In this document: positions 57,758-64,000 of the stretch, one piece after another
Numbering within the stretch: the first letter of the stretch is position 1
Layout of the letters: the number at the start of each line of letters is the position of its first letter
Source of the DNA: Zanthoxylum bungeanum
Lineage: Eukaryota > Streptophyta > Magnoliopsida > Sapindales > Rutaceae
Direction of reading: 5' to 3'
NCBI GenBank assembly: GCA_019454045.1
Contig: SKCR01032799.1
Location: forward strand, 1-64,000
DNA: 64,000 nt
Made by a program: the position numbers and the translations under genes
The notes under the pieces: generated by a model
What the model was told of the DNA's origin: nothing
Seen by the model: the letters and a program-made list of their open reading frames with translations, nothing else
The model's database searches: none

Positions 57758-58240
57758 TGCTCCATTCTCGAAGTGCCATTCTCAGCTTTTCCATTCCTGA
57801 ATCTTGCTCCATTCTCAGAGTGCCATTCCCGAACCTTGCTCCATTCTCGGAGTGCCATTCTCGGCTTTGTTCATTCCCGAATTGTGCTCCATTCTCGGCT
57901 TTGTTCATTCCCGAACCGTGCTATATTCTCGGAGTGCCATTCCCGGCTTGTTCATTCCCGAACTGTGCTCCATTCTCGGAGTGCTATTCCCAGTTTTTTC
58001 ATTCCCCAATTGTGCTCTATTCTCGGAGTGTCATTCCCGGCTTGTTCATTCCCGAACCTTGCTCCATTCTCAGAGTGCCATTCTCGACTTGTTCATTCCC
58101 GAACCTTGCTCCATTCTCGGAGTGCCATTCCCGGCTTGTTCATTCCCGAACCTTGCTCCATTCTCGGAGTGCCATTCCCGGCTTGTTCATTCCCGAACCT
58201 TGCTCCATTCTCGGAGTGCCATTCCCGTCTTGTTCATTCC
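57757..58240. repeat. 47-bp tandem array in E8
   Basis: About ten copies of a 47-bp unit; well-ordered copies start at 58141 and 58188. Each contains 'attcccgaacc', 'tgctccattctcgg' and 'gtgccattcccgg'. It shares 'cattcccgaacc' with the 29-bp array. It has no stop in any of the three plus-strand frames, producing three overlapping false ORFs. Confidence 0.9.
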
Positions 58241-59420
58241 CGAGGGCCTCGACCCTGGGATGCATCCCGGAACTGTTGACGTGGGCCTCGATGATACATC
58301 ACAAAACTACTTACAACGTGGGCCTCGACCTTGAACGCATCCCAATATCGCTGATGTAGGCCTCGCCCCTGCTCTATCCTCGAAATATCATTCCCGACAT
58401 ACTGAACCTCATCCCCGAGGCATTGCTGATGTGATAGTTCATTCCCGAACCGTGCTGTATGAGAAAAAGGTAGATTGGTAGCCCCTAGTCTCGGTTCATC
58501 TTTCTATTCTTTGCTACTTTCATTAGGTCAAGATAGATCTCCTGATGTGATATTACATACCAACATACTATGCTGCCTCTCACGAGATAATCCCGATAGC
58601 TAAACATATTTTCATCCTCAACGGATGCTCCGCGTCGAAACCAAAGAACCTTCAAAAGTACTTAATATACTCAAATCTGATCGTCTGCATGAGTGATCTA
58701 AACTAGACTCCTAGTGTGTGTGTGCCAAGGCTCTTTCGAAGCTTAATCCTTAAGTAAACCAACTCGATAATTTTGTCTCGGAGAATTGGATCAGTGGGTC
58801 TAACCAACCTAGACGTCTTGATCATACTCTATGATTACTTCCTTGTACTCAACATGGTATGATTTTCTTATTTTTTCTTTCGTCTCTTTCTTTTCTTTTG
58901 AACTTTCTTTTTCTTTTTCTTTTTTCTTTTTCTTTTTTCTTTCTTTCTCTCTTTTCCGACACATATATCTTTTAAGGTAGCATTTCTCCTCATGGTGGTC
59001 CTAATACTCGCCCATGGGTAGCTTCACGCATATCAGTTATAGGTGGTCTATTTTTCTTTTTCTTCTCAGAGACTTTTTCTTTATTTCCAACCATATCATA
59101 TATCATAGCATAAGTAAACCAGGATGGACATCTAGGCAAACGTTCATTCACTAATTCACCATCTCTTCAACTAGTCATCTTGCCGACTACTCAGGCCTCT
59201 ACTGCTAAGATCCCGTAATTGAGTGCTCGTGAGTCTAGCCGAGATCATTCCCTCAGAGTACCGGATGAGAGCACATTTCGCACTTGTCATTTCTAAGGTT
59301 TCACCCTATAGCAAACAATGTCATCACCGAACTTATGCCTAACCATCAAGGATTTCTCTCTCTCTCTCTCTCTCATTTTTTTTCACTCACTCGCTCCATA
59401 GGAATTCTTCTTTTTTCAAC
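58241..59420 (-). other. E8 3' region, no gene seen
   Basis: Contains degraded 'gtgggcctcgaccctgg' units (58241-58440), a long polypyrimidine tract on the plus strand (58870-58955) and unique-looking sequence. No coding segment recognised. Confidence 0.5.
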
Positions 59421-59423
59421 CGT

Positions 59424-59610
59424 TGATAATGTGGGCTTCGCCACCTGGGATTCCCTCCTGACACTGATACTGATATGGGCCTCAATCTTGGGATTCCTTC
59501 TCGAAACTATCACTGATATGGGCCTCAACCCTGGGATTCCTTCCTGAAACTAACACTGATATAGGCCTCAACCCTAGGATTCCTTCCCGAAATTGATACT
59601 GATTTATTTC
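59424..59610. repeat. 43-bp tandem array in E8
   Basis: About four copies with the phrase 'gatatgggcctcaa', 'gggattcctt'; starts at 59472, 59515 and 59558 fix the period at 43 bp. Related to the units at 58241-58440. Confidence 0.8.
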
Positions 59611-59825
59611 TGAAATTGATGGCATTGTACTGCTGCTGCTTCTGATTGGCTTGCCTTTACCGTTTTCTCTTTTTCTTCTTTGAAACCTGTGAATACAAAA
59701 CAAAACAAACACAAAAAAGAATGCAAAATATGTTACGTGTATGCATGTATGCATGAATGAGTTTCCTATTCCGTTGGGTTAGGTCTTCTGCCGGTTCCTT
59801 GGGTGACTGCTTAGTCTTCTATTTT

Positions 59826-60242
59826 TCAGGCAAAATACAGCTTCAATCCCTTCTGCATGTGATGTAAGGACTTCATTCTCTTTTCGTCCATCAATGCCAA
59901 CTGTTCAAATCTCTGCGAGACCCACTCTTGTTCAGGTAGCTTTGCTTCTGCTAATACCCGCATAGACTGTATCTCAACTTCCACCGACAGTACTGCTTCT
60001 ATTGCCTTTCGAACTTCTTCTTTTCTTAAACACTTCAACTGAATGCCATTCGCTTGTCTTTTGTATAGTTCTCCCTTTAAACTCACGTATTGAGAATCCA
60101 ACTCCTGAATGATTATCTTATTTTTCTTGAAAGGTAGAGACTCAGACAAGTAAGTGAAATGAACGTCTTTATTATTATTAAGAAAAAAGTTCGAACAAGT
60201 AGACAAAGTCAATATCCTTATTATTAATAAATGATGGATCAC
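59826..60242 (-). pseudogene. E8 integrase remnant
   Basis: Minus-strand frame of 138 codons. LKGELYKRQANGIQLKCL resembles the segment preceding the integrase zinc finger (where E3 has GDVLYKK... LLLKCV), and LPEQEWVSQRFEQLALMDEKRMKSL matches the post-core region of Tat integrases. The zinc finger and catalytic core between them are missing. The frame itself is open, so the fusion was probably made by a deletion. No activity expected. Confidence 0.65.
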
Positions 60243-60406
60243 AATTGAATAAGATCAGAGAAACAAACGTATCCATAATTTGCAACTTCGTCTTCCTCCG
60301 TCTTCTTGCTTCCTTCGACCATCAAGTTCTCCAAATGTAGTAGTTCTTTTTCCCATTTACTTTCCCTTTTTGCAACCTCCTCCTCGTCACTGTCCAAGAA
60401 GTTTTC

Positions 60407-61018
60407 CTAGAAATTCCTCATCTGCTCTATTTCTCCTTTACCACTGTTTTCCCATATCCCAATGTGAGAAGTTTGGTGGTTATGAGTTTGGAGGACAAGG
60501 CTGTCGAGTAGGCCGGAGTCGATCATATGGGTGGGTGGAGGTTTTCTGTACGTGTGGAGTTGCTCTTTTTCAGGGTCGGGTATGTTGTGGGAGTCGATGA
60601 GGTTTTGGATCTCATGCTTAAGGCGGATGCATTTGTCAATTTTGTGGCCTTTTTGCCGGTGGAAATAACAGTATAGGTTTAGGTCAAGGTAGCGTGGCAC
60701 ATAGTTTGGAAGTGGTTTAAGTTCTAAGGGACTTAGGAGTCCTTGTTTTTTCAGCTCTTTAAACACCTCTGACAAAGGTCTACCAAAATTGGAGAATCAC
60801 TTGTTTCTGATAGAGGTGACCTCAGAAGGAGTGGGCTTGGTTCCCAAAGATCTCCTAATGGTCTTTCTATTCCGGTCACAGAACTGTCTATTATCGGCTA
60901 TATGAGGTGTGGTCAAACTGGTCACAGCAGCTGTTAAATCTTACAACTGCTCGATAATCTTAGTGAGACTGTTCTCCAGCTGATCCATACGAGATACATC
61001 GTTCTCTGATTCACCCAT
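60407..61018 (-). pseudogene. E8 gag remnant with zinc-knuckle-like segment
   Basis: From ATG 61018 the frame reads MGESENDVSRMDQLENSL, then a stop after IIEQL, with readable sequence beyond. The second frame (60775-60407) has MSEVFKELKKQGLLSPLELK, CYFHRQKGHKIDKCIRLKHE and NLIDSHNIPDPEKEQ. The C-x2-H-x4-H-x4-C spacing and the following 'RLKHEIQ-LID' are typical of Tat-type gag nucleocapsid. The capsid core normally between the N-terminus and this segment is absent, so a large internal deletion is inferred. A protein from this would lack capsid function. Confidence 0.72.
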
Positions 61019-61958
61019 GTTTGCTAACGGCTTTTTGACGAGTCTTCCTTCTTTCCTAACCCAACAGGTATCTATGATGGCTTTTAAGACACAAGGGTTA
61101 ACATGATGCGTGTATGCATGAGATGCATGAGATGCGTGCGATGTATGGAATATATAAGTCGGCCCTTTATCATTTTAAAGCATTCAATCATACTATTGCG
61201 CGGTGCAAACTTGTCCCAGTTGAAAAGGCCCAACAGGTTTACACTTTTGCGATAACATGGCTAAACAACTTCAAATGATAAGAGGCCCAAACACAAAATG
61301 GCTCATCGGCATTTTAGAAGCTTTTGGCCCAATTGCTAAAGGACACGAACTCGTCCCAGATTAAATGGCCCAATAAGTTCACATCTCTTGATAAGAAGTC
61401 CAACTGAATCCAAATGATGATGGTCCTAAACATAAACATACAGAGATATTTTCGATTGGTCCTACAACTATGGTTCACCTGTGGGTTTATAGAAGTGTAA
61501 ACAAAGGCTCTCGCTGATGAAGGATTGCCCACAACTAGGACTCCCCACTCAAGGGTTCGAGCGACCAAGTGAGCGCACCTTTTTTATACACTAAGGTACG
61601 TGCCAATGAGTTATGGTGCGTGACTGACTGTCAAATAGATTTCCTGTTGTAGATTCCCCAAAGGGAGGGTAGAGCGAACTCTATTAAAAATCCAAGCCTC
61701 TTCGGCTCTTATCGCTTGGTGACAGGAATAAACAATGAGTCCTCCAAATTAGTCCATCACAGTAAGCTACGAGTAGATGATTATCTAGTGCCTTCACTGC
61801 TTTTCCTTATAGAAAGGTAGTGAATGAAGGAATACACCAAACCATTACCTAGCTCTAAAAGTGCATTTGATTAAATCCCTTTCAACCCACGGTAGACATG
61901 GTTAACTAAATCATAAATCACAATCACTACAAGACATTATTTCGGGGTCGATTCTCTA
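61019..61958 (-). other. E8 leader between primer site and gag
   Basis: About 940 bp with no coding motif. Contains short 'gatgcatgagatgcgtgcgatgtatg' repeats near 61110-61150 (plus strand) and several 'aaatggccca/ggccca' phrases. Confidence 0.55.
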
Positions 61959-61976
61959 TCCCCAGTATACTCGCCA
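61959..61976 (-). other. E8 primer-binding site
   Basis: Minus strand TGGCGAGTATACTGGGGA, three bases inside the LTR. tRNA not assigned. Confidence 0.65.
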
Positions 61977-61979
61977 AAC

Positions 61980-64000
61980 TGTAGGACACAGAAATTAATG
62001 ATGTTGTTCTAGGCTCGCGGCCTAGTCGGGAGTACGGAGTAGCCCACGGGGGACTACACCGGAGAATAAAAGAGTCACCACCCGGTGTGAACCGGGAAAT
62101 AATTTAAGGCCGCACTCACCCCTCGCAAGGGAAGACCTCAAACAGTTTGGTTCGGAATGGTCCCTTACTTATGCCACTTGTAATGAAATAATTTATGCAA
62201 TAACTTAACCGAATCTACGCAACATATGTATTCAAGAATGACCTATATCTAGTTCGCATTCATGAAAGTAAATCCTATATCTAAGTTTGCATTCTTTAAA
62301 AGTAAGTCATAGAACGGTAAACATACGATAAAATACAGTAATCTCCTGAGCATATTGAATTATCAAACACGAAAAATAAATGATAATCTAAACACAAACG
62401 CAAATTAAATTCCTAATGCGAAAGAAAATAACTAAATCATGCATAAAGAAATAACATACTAACAACTAAGTCATGCTTAAAAATAATATCATACTAGACT
62501 AAATCATGCATAAAAATAAATAACATACTAGACTAAATCATGCTCAAACACAAGGTTGGATGAAACAAAATATGTATGTGTCTCAAGTGGTACGTGGAGT
62601 TGTTTCCCAAGTACAGACCGCACTACCGCCCATTCGGATTCGGCTACGGAATTTACGTCTGGGTTTCCATCCGATATACCGCAAGAGAGAACACATATTC
62701 CATTCATCCGAAAGTCATATCATACACCAATCCACAATACTCATGCGAAGTAAAGTAAGGAAATAAATAAAAAATAAAAGAGAATAAATAAAAAGGGCGC
62801 CCTCAGGTCTAACCTCTTAAGTCTTCTCAAGGAAGTGCGCTATGCGGTTGTCGGAAGGGTTGATGCTCCGTAACTCCTCCGGTTCTTTGATTCTCTATTT
62901 TCCTTCGTCGCCACGCTATTTCGAGCTGCCGTTTCCATTATTTTTTGCTATATTTTCTGGTCATTGTGTTTAGTTACTGTTTGCGGTATTCAGGGGCTGT
63001 TTTGAGGCTATTTTGTGCGGTGTTTGGGACTTTTTTTTTGCAGTTTTTGATGTTTTGGTTGTGCAATTTTTTGGGTCTGTTTTGTGGTGTTTTAGGGGTG
63101 CAGTTTGCGGATTTAATGGTGCAGTTTCGGGACAATTTAGGGGCTGATTTGATGCAGTTTAGGTGCAGTTTCAGGATAGTCTGTGGGGCTCTTTGTGGGC
63201 GTGAACTGAGGCAGTTTGTGGAGGGTATTATTGGCGTGAATTGAGGGCTGAAGGAAGAGTTTTTTTTACGTTGAAAGTCAGGCTGGTCAGGGAGTATTTA
63301 TGCGTGAAGTTGCTGGTTAAGGGGGGTGTTTGCGTGAAGCTTGTGAGTGAGGGTTTGGGGTTACGTGAGTGGAGTGTGCAGGTCAGGGGGCTTATGGAAT
63401 GAATCGGTGAGGGCTATATTGAGGGTAGTGGCGTGTTAGTGCTTGTGGAGAATGAAGGCAGATTTGTGGTGTTGTTGCGTGGAGTTGAGGGTTGATTTGA
63501 AGGGGCTTTCTGCGTGAAAAAGAGGCAGTGGCTTGCTTATGTGTGCGTGGACTTGAGGCTGCTTACGTGCGTGGAGTTGAGGCTACTTGCGTGAGTGGAG
63601 TTGAGGCTGCTTGCGTGAGTGGATTTGGGGGCTATGTGTGTGCTATTGGTGCGTGAAGTGTTTTGGCGTGAATAGTTAGAGGAGTTACGTTAGAGTTTCT
63701 TTTTTGTTTTTATTTCTTTGTGAGTTTGAGCTAGGGTCCAAGGGTTTGGTTCATGCTTCTTTTTATAGGCAATGGTGGAGGTTGTCCTTATACGGGTAGG
63801 AAAGGAATATTGTAATCATGGTAGGTATCTTTTAATTTGTGTATCTCAAGTAAAAATCTATTTTAAATAGGGAAGCAATTTGTGTGATTTTATTTGATTT
63901 GATTTATTCTCTTTTGATTAAGGATATGATTTAATCGAATTAGGAAAGCATTTGATGAGATTTGATTTGAATCTTTTAATTTGGGAAGGTGATTTGTCTT
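61980..64000 (-). repeat. E8 5' LTR, truncated by window end
   Basis: Matches 55094-57117 or so. Near 63545-63625 the ~24-bp unit (gtgagtggagttgaggctgcttgc) is present in four copies against three in the 3' LTR. Confidence 0.88.

Larger units (their letters stand above)
55094..64000 (-). mobile_element. E8, minus-strand Tat-like element (5' end beyond window)
   Basis: LTRs at 55094-57352 (3' LTR) and 61980 onward (5' LTR, cut by the window end). Minus orientation follows from the primer site TGGCGAGTATACTGGGGA (61976-61959) beside the right LTR and the polypurine tract AAAGTGGGGGTGAC beside the left. The internal domain, 4.63 kb, has a shortened gag, an integrase remnant and tandem arrays in the region corresponding to the 3' untranslated part. 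RT, RNase H and protease are missing, so it is a deletion derivative. Confidence 0.87.

Noticed and set aside
57710..58359. Three overlapping open frames of 176-200 codons on the plus strand
   Set aside because: They arise because the 47-bp tandem unit has no stop in any frame and its length is not a multiple of three; each frame reads the same repeat. Not genes.

Overview
This is plant nuclear DNA, most likely from a eudicot with a repeat-rich genome. It contains one convincing host gene, for cytosolic ribosomal protein S11 (uS17), with six exons at 46486-48309. Nearly everything else is LTR retrotransposons nested in or lying beside each other, plus a decayed hAT DNA transposon. I see no bacterial-style operons, CRISPR arrays, or rRNA or tRNA genes. 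I name the mobile elements E1 to E8 for cross-reference.

Layout. E1 (minus strand, runs off the left edge) is a gypsy element; its decayed gag is at 1-1135 and its 5' LTR at 1178-10250. That LTR is split by E2 (1291-9858, target duplication ACAGA), a non-coding LARD-like element on the minus strand with a met-tRNA-type primer site and a purine-rich internal domain. A spacer follows at 10251-11439. E3 (11445-24519, target duplication CATTC) is a 13-kb Tat-type gypsy element with gag, protease, RT, two RNase H domains and integrase. It also carries an antisense gene at its 3' end. E4 (25042-46194) is a second, divergent member of the same family. E4 lost the RT core, RNase H and most of integrase by a deletion between 7-bp repeats. 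It was later hit by E5 (27190-29247, 9-bp duplication) and by the copia element E6 (30713-40262). E4 ends 292 bp upstream of the RPS11 start codon. Downstream of RPS11, a hAT transposase pseudogene (49115-54656) is split by E7 (50954-54501, duplication AAATA), a small gypsy element keeping only a protease-like segment. The hAT 3' end is cut by a partial LTR (54657-55093), into which the related minus-strand Tat-like element E8 (55094 to beyond 64000) inserted.

Most interesting content. In both E3 and E4 the region between integrase and the 3' LTR holds an antisense gene, tail-to-tail with the retroviral genes. It encodes a Plant Mobile Domain (PMD), then a basic, serine/proline-rich region and a coiled-coil tail. 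Two short introns occupy equivalent positions in both copies, with GT/AG borders and branch-point-like TACTAA motifs. Retention of antisense introns is what one expects if the element transposes through sense RNA, on which those introns cannot be spliced. The other strong signals are two families of four-fold stem-loop repeats: one in the E6 leader (constant GAACGTGCCAAAGCTGT inside varying stems) and one in the E2 LTRs (constant GCGTTACGTATCGCCGTC core inside varying stems). In both, the arms change but stay complementary.

All coordinates, splice sites and domain calls come from reading the sequence by eye. No database search or folding program was run.
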